Assembly: GCF_028728065.1 (NCBI RefSeq)
Contig: NZ_CP117812.1
Coordinates: 930,001 to 994,000, forward strand
Length of the DNA stretch: 64,000 nt
From: Lentisphaera profundi
GTDB lineage: Bacteria > Verrucomicrobiota > Lentisphaeria > Lentisphaerales > Lentisphaeraceae
Direction: 5' to 3'
Positions 1-8,271 of the stretch are shown here, piece after piece; position 1 is the stretch's first letter; every line of letters starts with the position of its first letter. A model generated the notes under the pieces. It saw only the letters and a program-made list of their open reading frames with translations. It had not been told where the DNA came from and made no database searches. The position numbers were made by a program, and so were the translations under genes.

Positions 1-798
1 CAATGTATCCGATTGTTGCTTGAGTAATTGTTCTTCTTGCTGACTCCGCCATAGGTGAATGACTTCAAAGTTTGGTGCCTTTAACATGGCTAAATAATCG
101 AGTTTACTAAAGAGTACTTGGTATTCATCGGCGAGTTTTTGGTTGATGTAATGTCGCCAATCTCCTGGAAGATCTTCAGAGTTTTCTAGCTCATTCTCGG
201 GTGTTTCTAAGAGTTCCAATGGTTGGGGCTTGGCTCCGATACACCAGCCTTCGAGTATAATGATATCAACAAACTGGTTAGGTAAGGCATCGCCATTATG
301 AAAGCGATCATCTATAGCCTTATTAAATCGAGGTATTTTAAGACTTGAAATTTTTTCGTCACTAGGCAGTGCCGCCAAGCTATCTAAAATTTGATTGGCG
401 AGCGGAAGATCATGAGTTCCTGGGACACCACGTGTTTTTAAAAGTGGGTGAGTAGAAGAGGCCAATTGATTACGTTCATTTTTAGTCAGATAGAAATCGT
501 CAATCGAAAGTGTGACGACATTAAGGCCAAATTCGCATAATAATGATTTAAGTAATTGGGCTAAAGTTGATTTACCTGTTCCTTGTGCGCCATTGATGCC
601 AAGGATAAAGCTCTTGCCGTCCTGAGTTCGTTTTTCTTGCGACCATTGCAGCAGATTGAGAGATAAAGGAAGGTAGTATTGCCAAGCCGTACTCAAAAAT
701 GAAGAAGGGAGTTCGTTCTCCTGGATAAATTTTTTGATTAAATCTAAATGTAGAGCGGACTTTTCGCGCTGTAAATCAAGTTTAGAGAGATCTATCAT
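1..798 (-). CDS. D-glycerate 3-kinase-like P-loop kinase (C-terminus off window)
   Basis: About 266 codons are visible from an ATG at 798; the frame stays open to the left edge, so the C-terminus is missing. My translation shows a P-loop (GINGAQGTGKST, near residue 68), a downstream TRGVPGTHDLP segment, LEGWCIGAKPQ, and a WRSQQEEQL stretch. This order is typical of the plant/yeast-type glycerate kinase branch of the uridine kinase-like P-loop family. By family knowledge it would phosphorylate D-glycerate to 3-phosphoglycerate in the cytoplasm, the last step of glycolate/glycerate salvage. It lies 140 bp upstream, on the same strand, of the end of the heme lipoprotein operon, from which a GC-rich hairpin separates it. 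The substrate is inferred; another small-molecule kinase of the same fold is possible. Confidence 0.72.
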   Translation of the reverse strand, partial: MIDLSKLDLQREKSALHLDLIKKFIQENELPSSFLSTAWQYYLPLSLNLLQWSQEKRTQDGKSFILGINGAQGTGKSTLAQLLKSLLCEFGLNVVTLSIDDFYLTKNERNQLASSTHPLLKTRGVPGTHDLPLANQILDSLAALPSDEKISSLKIPRFNKAIDDRFHNGDALPNQFVDIIILEGWCIGAKPQPLELLETPENELENSEDLPGDWRHYINQKLADEYQVLFSKLDYLAMLKAPNFEVIHLWRSQQEEQLLKQQSDTL

Positions 799-868
799 AT
801 GTCACCTTCATTTAGGTTCGCAATAACTTCTAAGTAATTCATATACATGTTTATAGTTCTTGAAGAAA

Positions 869-883
869 GCGGGCCGGGCCCGC
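869..883 (-). terminator. GC-rich hairpin after the redox operon
   Basis: A perfect 7-bp palindrome (GCGGGCC/GGCCCGC around one base) lies about 55 bp past the stop of the mono-heme lipoprotein gene. On the minus strand it is followed by TTTCTT, a short U-rich tail. It probably ends the nitrate/redox transcription unit before the glycerate kinase gene; the short tail makes it a weak intrinsic terminator. Confidence 0.5.
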
Positions 884-937
884 TCCATTTAACGCTAAGG
901 CAGTATGCAGTACTTTACTGGCTTAATCACAGTAATT

Positions 938-1534
938 TTAATTCATGGGGATACGAATGACAACGCCACCCATGACTTCTCCCATGATAAAATCTGTTCT
1001 GGGGGAATCTTTGTGATCATTATGGCAATCAATGCAAGCATCGGAAACCGCTACGTCAGGATAAACCGCGGTGTAGAATTTTTTGCCACCTAGATCTTCT
1101 GTACCATAAAAGTTTTTACCTGGGTTTGCACCGATAAACTTAAGACCGTCTTTTTCCATGGGGGTCTTTGGAGCATTTTGCTTATTGATGGGCCATTCAG
1201 ATTGCAGCGAGTAGGTAAAGCCGGGGTTCTGTTCCATGGCTAAATCACGACCATAGCGGAACATTTGAGCAGGGAGCATGACGCCATTTTCTTTATCTTC
1301 CCATTGTTCATGAGGTTTGAGTATTTTTTTAGTTTTGCCCAAGTACTTAATGACGTGTTTAGTGTAGGCTGTTCGAGTACCTTTCATGACGGCAAATAGT
1401 GCATCGGCCATTTTTTGAGGTTTAACACTAGCTTCGACTGTTGCCGGGGCAGCAGTTTCAGCGGGTTTATTACAAGAGCTAAAGAAGGCAGCAGCTAAAG
1501 CTAAAGTGAGACATGTCGTTTTGATGAATTTCAT
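938..1534 (-). CDS. Tll0287-like (DUF3365) mono-heme c lipoprotein
   Basis: A 198-residue exported protein. The N-terminus has a lysine, a hydrophobic run and a lipobox-like FFSSC ending at Cys21, so it is probably a lipoprotein. The body resembles the Tll0287/DUF3365 heme-sensor domain, and a single CIDCH heme-c motif lies near residue 167. Family members are small heme c proteins, either free-standing or as the sensing part of signalling proteins. It follows the 11-heme cytochrome gene on the same strand by about 95 bp, suggesting it is the last gene of the redox operon. It could be an accessory electron carrier or a periplasmic ligand or redox sensor; the sequence does not decide which. 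Confidence 0.75.
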   Translation of the reverse strand: MKFIKTTCLTLALAAAFFSSCNKPAETAAPATVEASVKPQKMADALFAVMKGTRTAYTKHVIKYLGKTKKILKPHEQWEDKENGVMLPAQMFRYGRDLAMEQNPGFTYSLQSEWPINKQNAPKTPMEKDGLKFIGANPGKNFYGTEDLGGKKFYTAVYPDVAVSDACIDCHNDHKDSPRTDFIMGEVMGGVVIRIPMN

Positions 1535-1630
1535 AATATTTATTCCTTAAATTGTCTATAGTGATAATGCCTGCAAAATATATTTTGTGGTTTTGGAGAT
1601 GTAGATTTTTGTATATGTATGTGAACCTCC

Positions 1631-2902
1631 TTATTCTCTTTGTTTAGCCCATTCGAGGGATTTGATTTTTTTACTAGGAGCCTTATTGAAATTATGTTTG
1701 ATTAATTCAGGGTCGGCGAGGGCATTTATTGAGAATTCGAGTCCATGACATTTCATACAAGCACTACGGATCATTTTCTCATTAGGTCGAAGATTATTAT
1801 TTTGATTATGGTCTACGATGACTTTGCCATTTTTCTTTATGCGGGGCATGTGGCAGGTGGCACAGGAAACACCCTTGTTGAATTCTTGCATTTCTGAATC
1901 AATCCTCCAGTAGGTGTAATGAGGTGACTTTTTATAATTCAGTGAATGCGCATCATTATGGCACTTTAGGCAGGCATCCATTGCAGCGGTTCGAAGGTTA
2001 AAGCGATGATCATTATGACAGCTAATACAATTCACCTCACGATGGGCCGCTTGTACTTTCATTTCTAAACGAGCATCACCGACTTTCATCGCAGGCAGTC
2101 CCACGTCGAGCCTCATGCCATGGCGACCTTGTTTAAATGAATCAGTCTGAGTTTGATGACAATTCTGGCAGGTTTCTAAGGGAACTTTGTCAGTCCAAGC
2201 TGTATTTTCTTCACTTTGATGACAATCACGGCAATTAACTCCTGCCGCCGCGTGTGCAGTGGAGCTCCAGTCATGTAAAATTTGTGGATTTGGCAATTCG
2301 GGTGAATCGTGTTCAAATAATTGTTTGTTTTTAGCTATTTTTTTATTAATTGAGATTTCACTGGCAGTATGTAGATGAGGATCTTCGCCATAATGCTCCA
2401 CAAGAAAATCTTCATAGAGGGCACGATTATCATGGTAATTATGACATCCAGCCGTCGCACAACTAGTGAAATCGAGTCCTTTATGAGACTCTCTTTCTTC
2501 GCCGATATCCTGGTGGCACTCCATGCAAAAGTCACTTGGTAGAGTGAGTCCCATTTTTGACGTAGAGTGAGGCACGTGCTCACTATGGCAAGTTATGCAT
2601 TTACGTCCATCAAGATTTTGTACCATTTCAAAGTTCCTTGGATCGTTAAATTTCGTTGCAGGGTGAGAATCTTGCCCATCTTTGAGGTCTTGTTGGTGGC
2701 AGTCAAGACAAGCATTTTCTTTGATCCCCATATTGGGAGTATGACAGGCATTGCATTTGAGCTCGATTTGGTAGTGACCATGGCTAGTTTCGTTAGGTAA
2801 AAAATTGGGCTTGAGCTCTTCGTTGAGGAGTTCATTTCCGAAGAAAATTGAAGCCATAGCACTGAGTGCGAGCCATGCAAGTATAGGAATAAGAGTTTTC
2901 AT
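1631..2902 (-). CDS. 11-heme periplasmic cytochrome c
   Basis: The ATG at 2902 is chosen because it gives a hydrophobic signal or anchor segment (residues 3-21) and a 4-bp ATGA overlap with the stop of the upstream oxidoreductase; the open frame extends 35 codons further upstream without a plausible leader. The protein has 423 residues and 11 heme-c motifs, with first cysteines at 50, 65, 102, 126, 148, 224, 245, 292, 311, 347 and 382. Ten are CxxCH; the one at 148 is CX4CH. The N-terminal half resembles cytochrome c7/c3-type modules. The C-terminal half, with a GVSCATCHMP segment and spaced distal histidines, recalls the hydroxylamine oxidoreductase/octaheme reductase superfamily. Translational coupling to the membrane oxidoreductase suggests it takes electrons from it in the periplasm. 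Whether it reduces nitrite or another oxyanion, or only conducts, is unknown. Confidence 0.85.
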   Translation of the reverse strand: MKTLIPILAWLALSAMASIFFGNELLNEELKPNFLPNETSHGHYQIELKCNACHTPNMGIKENACLDCHQQDLKDGQDSHPATKFNDPRNFEMVQNLDGRKCITCHSEHVPHSTSKMGLTLPSDFCMECHQDIGEERESHKGLDFTSCATAGCHNYHDNRALYEDFLVEHYGEDPHLHTASEISINKKIAKNKQLFEHDSPELPNPQILHDWSSTAHAAAGVNCRDCHQSEENTAWTDKVPLETCQNCHQTQTDSFKQGRHGMRLDVGLPAMKVGDARLEMKVQAAHREVNCISCHNDHRFNLRTAAMDACLKCHNDAHSLNYKKSPHYTYWRIDSEMQEFNKGVSCATCHMPRIKKNGKVIVDHNQNNNLRPNEKMIRSACMKCHGLEFSINALADPELIKHNFNKAPSKKIKSLEWAKQRE

Positions 2903-4842
2903 AATGAGAAATAATAAGCTTGGATAATGTGAAAAGTAATGAGTACGGGTAATGGCCAAAAAACGAAGAAATGAACAAAAGTTATGGGGCGTCTCCAACG
3001 TCGACAAAAAGCGGCTATTTTATTAGTTCCATAAAATTCAAAACTGGTGGTAAAGCCGGTGATGACACCAAATGAATTCATTGTAAAAAAGGTCCAAAAT
3101 AAGTATGAATTGAGATTTTTCCCAGAACTAAAACCGGTGTGAGCCATGAGAATGATGAGGCTTAAGAGCGCAAAAATCGCATGAGATAATCGCCATAAAT
3201 TATAGCTTCCCCAGCGGAAAAATTTAAAGCGCTTACGCATACTAATCAGTCCAGCAAAGATACTAAGAGCTAGAATAGTAAAGCCCGTAATTTGTCTCCA
3301 AAGACCACTACGTAGACTTTGGGTAAGTTTGTAAGCGTGTGAGTCGTACGAATCAATAGTCCAATAAGTGGGGGTAAAAAAGAGCAGTAACAAAGCGAAT
3401 AAACATAGGCATGATGAGATCAGTAGTCCACGATTTGGTTTTCTACGGAGTTCAAGTTCTTTACCAGCGAGTTGCGCAATCAGTCCCTCGCAAGATCCAC
3501 AAGCGGTACAGGCCCCCGTTTCTTTTTTTAAAGTAGCGATATCATTGTTACAAGTTTTAAAGCATTGGACGATTTCACCTTTAGTAACTTTTAGGCAGTT
3601 GCAAATGATGGTTTCATCGGGCCATCTTTCTACTGAATCAGTAATGTTCCAAAAGCTGCCTGTTTTGAGAAAGTTTTTAATTTCTTGCTCTGTCAGCAAC
3701 ATGCGATTTTCGATAGCACTTTGGATGCGGCCCAAGTCGGTCCATTCGCCAATTCCGATGGCACCAACAAGATGCTTTTGATCTATGCTTAACATCCGGT
3801 AGGTATTTTCATCTTGATAAGTGATCGATTTGAAAGGCTGTAAAGCAGCTCCTAAACTAACGACGTTTTCCCCCAAAAGTTTTAAACGGGTCGAGGTATC
3901 TGCGCCTAAGAATTTTTGTGTTTGTCCAGAGAAATTAGACGCTAAAATCTCGGCCATTTTATAGGCGGGAGCAACGAGACCATAGATAGTGTTTTGATGG
4001 CGCACACATTCTCCCATAGCATAGACATTTGGAGCTGAAGTTTGGAGTGAGTCATTACAAATTATTCCTCCGCCAAGAGATGTATCAATTCCGGCGTTTT
4101 TTGCCACTTGATGATTGGGGCGAATACCCGCGGAAATGACGATGATATCGCAGTTGATGGCAGAGCCATCTTTAAAAGATATTTCTAGGTGTGAGAAACT
4201 ATTTTTTATTTCCTTTGTAGCCGTTCCCGTATGAACCTTAAAGCCTTTTTTATGAATCTGTTGTTTAAGTCGATTGGAAGCTTCGGGGGTTAATTGTTTT
4301 GGCATCAAAAAATCAGCCATTTCAATGATGTGTGTACTTAAGCCCTGAGCTTGGAGAAAATCAGCGGCTTCAATTCCGAGTAGGCCACCACCAATAACGA
4401 CAGCAGTTTTTTTGTTATTTGAAAATGTGCGGATGGCGTCGGCATCATCAATAGTTCTGTAGGTGAAAACACCTTTTTTTTCCACACCTGGTATAGGTGG
4501 GACAAAAGGAGATGATCCTGTTGCAAATATGAGTTTGTCGTAGCTATAAGTCTTGCCTGTGTCACTAATAACTTTTTGTTGCTCAGTATTTACTTGTTCT
4601 ACACCTTCTCCAAGATGAAGCCCGATGTCATTTTCTCGAAACCATTCAGCTTTAGCTAAGCATATACTATCGAAATTATTATTTCTAGCATAATTTGTGA
4701 GCTTGACACGGTCATAAGCCAGGTGTTTTTCTTTACTGAAAATGATCAAATCATATTGGTTTCCTAAGCCCAGTTTAACAAACTGGTCACAGAAATGTTT
4801 GGCAACCATGCCAAAGCCAATAATGATAATTTTTTCTTTCAT
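2899..4842 (-). CDS. NirB-like FAD/NAD(P) oxidoreductase fused to BFD [2Fe-2S] and membrane cytochrome b
   Basis: A 647-residue three-part fusion. Residues 1-390 are a two-dinucleotide-binding oxidoreductase like the N-terminus of NirB: an FAD motif GFGMVA at 9-14 and an NAD motif VVIGGGLLGIEAA near 148-160. Residues 412-452 form a BFD-type [2Fe-2S] domain with Cys414, Cys416, Cys448 and Cys451. Residues 470-647 hold five predicted membrane helices. Two of these carry His pairs 14 residues apart (His554/His568 and His624/His638), the arrangement expected for two stacked b hemes. The sulfite/nitrite reductase and siroheme domains of true NirB are absent. The inferred role is to pass electrons from NAD(P)H through FAD, the cluster and two b hemes across the membrane to the 11-heme cytochrome encoded next, which overlaps it by 4 bp. 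Its start lies downstream of the tandem hairpins that follow the importer genes. Confidence 0.85.
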   Translation of the reverse strand: MKEKIIIIGFGMVAKHFCDQFVKLGLGNQYDLIIFSKEKHLAYDRVKLTNYARNNNFDSICLAKAEWFRENDIGLHLGEGVEQVNTEQQKVISDTGKTYSYDKLIFATGSSPFVPPIPGVEKKGVFTYRTIDDADAIRTFSNNKKTAVVIGGGLLGIEAADFLQAQGLSTHIIEMADFLMPKQLTPEASNRLKQQIHKKGFKVHTGTATKEIKNSFSHLEISFKDGSAINCDIIVISAGIRPNHQVAKNAGIDTSLGGGIICNDSLQTSAPNVYAMGECVRHQNTIYGLVAPAYKMAEILASNFSGQTQKFLGADTSTRLKLLGENVVSLGAALQPFKSITYQDENTYRMLSIDQKHLVGAIGIGEWTDLGRIQSAIENRMLLTEQEIKNFLKTGSFWNITDSVERWPDETIICNCLKVTKGEIVQCFKTCNNDIATLKKETGACTACGSCEGLIAQLAGKELELRRKPNRGLLISSCLCLFALLLLFFTPTYWTIDSYDSHAYKLTQSLRSGLWRQITGFTILALSIFAGLISMRKRFKFFRWGSYNLWRLSHAIFALLSLIILMAHTGFSSGKNLNSYLFWTFFTMNSFGVITGFTTSFEFYGTNKIAAFCRRWRRPITFVHFFVFWPLPVLITFHIIQAYYFSL

Positions 4843-4890
4843 AAAGATAGAGTCTGTTTTTTAGTTTTTTTGATATGAAACTGTATATAA

Positions 4891-5020
4891 AAAATCCCCA
4901 AGCCATCTCAGTGGAAGTTTGCAGGCGAAAACCAAGACAGCCTGGGAAAGTATTGTGAAAAAAATCCCAGGCCACTTCAGTGGAAGTTTGCAGGCGAAAA
5001 CTAAAGCAGCCCGGGAAAGT
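4891..5020 (-). ncRNA. Tandem pair of hairpin-forming leader/attenuator repeats
   Basis: Two about 58-base copies (about 4893-4951 and 4963-5020) are nearly identical and separated by about 11 bases. They fill the gap between the second ATPase gene (stop at 5023) and the oxidoreductase start (4842). On the minus strand each copy folds with a 7-bp outer stem: CCCGGGC with GCCTGGG in the upstream copy, CCCAGGC with GCTTGGG in the downstream copy. The differing positions keep pairing (G-U to A-U, G-C to G-U). Each copy is followed by a run of 6-7 U. The internal core is 24 bases of perfect identity. It could be a double intrinsic terminator, or tandem regulatory RNA elements controlling the redox genes separately from the transporter. 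No known riboswitch class was recognised. Confidence 0.6.
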
Positions 5021-5022
5021 GT

Positions 5023-5823
5023 TTAAGCGTGTTTTTTCTTTAATTCTTCTTGATCCTCTAAAAAAGAAATTAAGTGTTCACGGTAAGGGTAGTAATTCGG
5101 ATGATTGAGTAAGGCTTGACGATCACGCGGACGAGGCAAGTCATTGACTAAAATGTCACCTAAAGTTGCTTTAGGGCCATTGGTCATCATAATCACCCTA
5201 TCCGAAAGATAGAGGGCCTCATCTACATCATGTGTTACCATCAAGGTGGTGAGCTTGTGTTCCCCATGAAGTTTAACAATCAGATCCTGGAGTTCGTATT
5301 TTGTGAGAGCATCAAGCATCCCTAAGGGTTCATCGAGTAACATTATTTTTGGCTTAAGTGCAAAGGCGCGAGCGATACCTACGCGTTGACGCATGCCACT
5401 AGAGAGTTCCTTGGGTTTTTTATCAATGGCACCACTAAGGCCAACTGCGTGGAGATAGTGCATAACAATTTCTTCTTTTTCCTTGGCACTGGCATGAGGG
5501 TAAACTTTTTTAACCCCTAGCATGACATTTTCATAGGCAGTTAACCAAGGGAGCAGACTGGGCGCTTGAAAGACGACTCCTCTGTCGGGTCCAGGGCCAT
5601 TTATTTCTTTGTCTGCTACAGCGACTGAACCTTTTGTTATATCATTTAAACCAGCAACCATTGAGAGGATTGTCGATTTTCCACAGCCTGAATGGCCAAT
5701 AAGACAAACAAATTCAGATTCGGGTATTTGTAGATTAAAATCTTCTAAGACGACAAAGGGACCTTTTTTAGTTTCGTAAATTTTACTTAAATTCGATAGT
5801 TCTAAATAGCGATTTTTATCCAT
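5023..5823 (-). CDS. Nitrate/taurine-type ABC transporter ATPase (NrtD-like)
   Basis: A 266-residue cytoplasmic ABC ATPase with Walker A GHSGCGKST, signature LSSGMRQRVGIARA (a Gly-to-Ser change in the usual LSGG) and Walker B IMLLDEPLGMLDAL followed by the D-loop. It belongs to the NitT/TauT ATPase family that energises uptake of nitrate, nitrite, cyanate or sulfonates. It follows the other ATPase by 8 bp and is the last transporter gene before the tandem hairpins. The serine in the signature is conservative and does not imply inactivity. The neighbouring NrtA-like binding protein makes nitrate/nitrite the preferred substrate, but this is inferred. Confidence 0.85.
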   Translation of the reverse strand: MDKNRYLELSNLSKIYETKKGPFVVLEDFNLQIPESEFVCLIGHSGCGKSTILSMVAGLNDITKGSVAVADKEINGPGPDRGVVFQAPSLLPWLTAYENVMLGVKKVYPHASAKEKEEIVMHYLHAVGLSGAIDKKPKELSSGMRQRVGIARAFALKPKIMLLDEPLGMLDALTKYELQDLIVKLHGEHKLTTLMVTHDVDEALYLSDRVIMMTNGPKATLGDILVNDLPRPRDRQALLNHPNYYPYREHLISFLEDQEELKKKHA

Positions 5824-5831
5824 AATAAACC

Positions 5832-6677
5832 TCAGATGACAGCCGGCTCAATAGCCGGTAGTGGATAGCTAGAGCTATCGGTAGTGTCGTTTAATTGTTC
5901 TTTGCGTTTTTCTTCATTTAAGAAACCAATGACTTCAGCACGTAGTTTGCGGTATTGCTCATTATGATTGAGGGTTTTTTGATTACGTGGACGAGGGATA
6001 TTGATATCGTAAGAAGGGCCGAGTGTGGCATTGGGACCTATGGTGATTGGAATGATTCGATCAGCCATATAGATGCCTTCATCAACATCATTGGTGATGA
6101 GCACAACGGTTTTTCCTGTAGATTTCCAGATATTGATGATCTGATCTTGTAGTACTGAACGAGTTAGAGCATCGAGGGCACTTAAGGGTTCATCCATGAG
6201 TAAGATATCGGGATCCATGGAAAGGGCCCGTGCTACAGAAACACGCTGGCGCATACCCCCTGAAAGTTCTTTCGGTTTTTGGTGGATCGCAGGTGTTAAG
6301 CTGACCATGTCCACATATTTTTCTATTAAAGCTTTGCGTTCGTGCTTTGGTTTATCTTTGTGGATTTGATTGACTGCTAAGCCGACATTGCCTTCGACGG
6401 ATAACCAAGGAAGTAAAGAATAGTTTTGAAAGATGACGCCTCTGTCAGGAGCAGGGCCCGTAACGGCTTCACCCTTGCATCTTACTTCACCCTCACTGGG
6501 TTCCAAGAGTCCGCCCATGAGGTTGATAAGAGTAGATTTTCCCATGCCAGAAAAACCGACGATGGCGACAAATTCTCCTTCTTTAATCTGTAAATTTATG
6601 TCTTTAAGGATCTCGGCGCGATTTTCTTTTTCGCCAAAGTGTCTACTGACATTATTGAGTTCTAGAATATAGTCCAT
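5832..6677 (-). CDS. Nitrate/taurine-type ABC transporter ATPase (NrtC/NrtD-like)
   Basis: A 281-residue ABC ATPase with Walker A GFSGMGKST, signature LSGGMRQRVSVARA and Walker B DILLMDEPLSALDAL. It is of NrtD length and lacks the NrtA-like C-terminal domain of cyanobacterial NrtC, so nitrate cannot gate this subunit in the cyanobacterial way. A strong ribosome-binding site (AGGAG) precedes the ATG at 6677, and the gap from the permease stop is 13 bp. Two different ATPase genes in one operon suggest a heterodimeric motor, as in NrtCD. Confidence 0.85.
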   Translation of the reverse strand: MDYILELNNVSRHFGEKENRAEILKDINLQIKEGEFVAIVGFSGMGKSTLINLMGGLLEPSEGEVRCKGEAVTGPAPDRGVIFQNYSLLPWLSVEGNVGLAVNQIHKDKPKHERKALIEKYVDMVSLTPAIHQKPKELSGGMRQRVSVARALSMDPDILLMDEPLSALDALTRSVLQDQIINIWKSTGKTVVLITNDVDEGIYMADRIIPITIGPNATLGPSYDINIPRPRNQKTLNHNEQYRKLRAEVIGFLNEEKRKEQLNDTTDSSSYPLPAIEPAVI

Positions 6678-6690
6678 TATCAGCTCCTAA

Positions 6691-8208
6691 TTAAGCGGCT
6701 ACGTCGTCGTTGAAACTTACGAGTTTTTGGAAGATTGACATGATACGGTCGAGTACGGCACCAATGAAACCAATGATGAAGATACAGACGATGATATTGG
6801 CGAGAGATTCAACTTTATTATTTTGGTACTCTTGATCAATGTACCAACCCAGACCTCTTGAAGTAGCCATCATTTCTGAAACGATCAGCACCATCCATCC
6901 CACACCTAGAGTGATGCGTAATCCTGTAAAAATATAAGGGATGGCAGAGGGGATGATAATTTTAAAAATACGGTCAAACCAGCTCAGCTTCAATACTTTG
7001 GCGACGTTCATATGATCGGGGTCTACAGAGCTTACACCAAGCGCGGTGTTAGATAATGTGGCCCACATCGCACAGAGTGCTACAGTGATCCCTGAGTGAA
7101 GAAAAGTATTCTTTACGATGTCGCCAGTGAGAGCATTATCACCGACGAAAATACCATCAATGATCTGAATAGTGATTAATACCCAGGCGAGGGGAGACAC
7201 CGGACGGAAAGTTTGTATGAGTGGGTTAAGGGCAGTCATGATTGAAGGGCTAAGTCCACAAAGGATGCCAATGGGGATGGCAATGAAAGCCGCTAGGAAA
7301 AAGCCAAATAAAACAGTGATGATACTCAGTTTTATATAATCGACAATACTACCATTGGAGTTGTATTCTTTACCTTTAAAAATTTGTTTTTCAAAAGCAT
7401 CGAGTTTCTTTTTGTTGGAACTTATTTTTTTCTCTAATTCAGCTTTTTTAGGATCATTTTGATAGATGAGGTCTTGTTGGTAGTATTTATCAATTTTCTC
7501 AATCTTTTTAATCAAAGCTAAAGCGGTGTTTTCACTGCTTTTATAGATACGAGCAAGGTTCCCTTCGTAAACAGCTACCCGGCGATTATTGATATTGGCT
7601 AGTTTAGATAAACTTTCATCAGAAAGTTTGGGTTTGCCATCTAAGTCCATTACCAGTTCTTTATTGTCGTCATAGACGAATTTTTTCATTGTCTTGAGTT
7701 GAGTCGTGAGAGTAGCTACAGATGCTTTTTTATCACCTTCAGCTTTTTCAACAATAGCTTGATTCACTTTTATCTCATTGCTGAGTTTGCTAAGATGTTT
7801 TCCGATAACACTTTTAAGAGAATTGATTTTAGAAGTAAGAACTTTTTTGGTTTCGCTCATGCTTGTTTGTTGACGTTGCTCAATAAGTCCAGCGAGTTCT
7901 TTTCGAAAGTTTTCGTTGGTGATAAATTCATCTTTGTTAAATTTTTCGGTTTTGTGAGTGGCCCACATGGCTTTGGCCTGACTTAATACGTAAGAGGGAC
8001 CAGGTAATTGACCAACGGATGTTTTTATTTTGGTAGAGCTGTAACTCCATATCATAAAGAAAGATACTATTGCAGCTAGCGGTAGAGCTATTTGACGGAA
8101 GAGGTCTCCCATTTGTTCTTTTGGATCATCTCCAGTACATAATCGTACGATAGGAATGAACCAGGTGAGTCCTGTTAATTCAAAAAAATTGATGAGCTTT
8201 TGTTTCAT
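6691..8208 (-). CDS. NrtB-like ABC permease with large coiled-coil insertion
   Basis: The start at ATG 8208 is preferred (AGGA about 8 bases upstream) over a TTG 15 bases further out, giving 505 residues. One membrane helix near residues 38-58 is followed by LPGPSYVLSQAKAMW, the usual entry to NrtB permeases. About 200 residues rich in Lys, Glu and heptad-like Leu follow (about 80-285), and only then the BPD_transp_1 core (from YIKLSIITVLFGFF to the end, five or more helices). NrtB is normally about 250-300 residues, so the insertion nearly doubles it. By topology it should lie in the periplasm and might dock the binding protein or the neighbouring cytochromes. The position between the binding protein and two ATPases supports the transporter call. 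Confidence 0.83.
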   Translation of the reverse strand: MKQKLINFFELTGLTWFIPIVRLCTGDDPKEQMGDLFRQIALPLAAIVSFFMIWSYSSTKIKTSVGQLPGPSYVLSQAKAMWATHKTEKFNKDEFITNENFRKELAGLIEQRQQTSMSETKKVLTSKINSLKSVIGKHLSKLSNEIKVNQAIVEKAEGDKKASVATLTTQLKTMKKFVYDDNKELVMDLDGKPKLSDESLSKLANINNRRVAVYEGNLARIYKSSENTALALIKKIEKIDKYYQQDLIYQNDPKKAELEKKISSNKKKLDAFEKQIFKGKEYNSNGSIVDYIKLSIITVLFGFFLAAFIAIPIGILCGLSPSIMTALNPLIQTFRPVSPLAWVLITIQIIDGIFVGDNALTGDIVKNTFLHSGITVALCAMWATLSNTALGVSSVDPDHMNVAKVLKLSWFDRIFKIIIPSAIPYIFTGLRITLGVGWMVLIVSEMMATSRGLGWYIDQEYQNNKVESLANIIVCIFIIGFIGAVLDRIMSIFQKLVSFNDDVAA

Positions 8209-8239
8209 GAGTATATCCTGCAAGTTTCCAATTGGTGGT

Positions 8240-8259
8240 GCCCCTCACAGAGGAGGGGC
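8240..8259 (-). promoter_or_regulatory. Hairpin between binding-protein and permease genes
   Basis: GCCCCTC and GAGGGGC pair around a 6-base loop in the 63-bp gap after the nrtA-like stop. There is no U-run. Such hairpins after solute-binding-protein genes usually stabilise the upstream mRNA or partly attenuate transcription, so that the binding protein is made in excess over the permease. Confidence 0.55.
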
Positions 8260-8271
8260 GGAATTTAATGA

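Noticed and set aside
2593-2880. Open frame in an alternative reading of the 11-heme cytochrome gene
   Set aside because: It lies wholly inside that gene and has no signal or family match.
4891-5020. Cobalamin riboswitch, suggested by CCACTG-like sequence
   Set aside because: Units are only about 58 bases and lack the other conserved boxes of that riboswitch.
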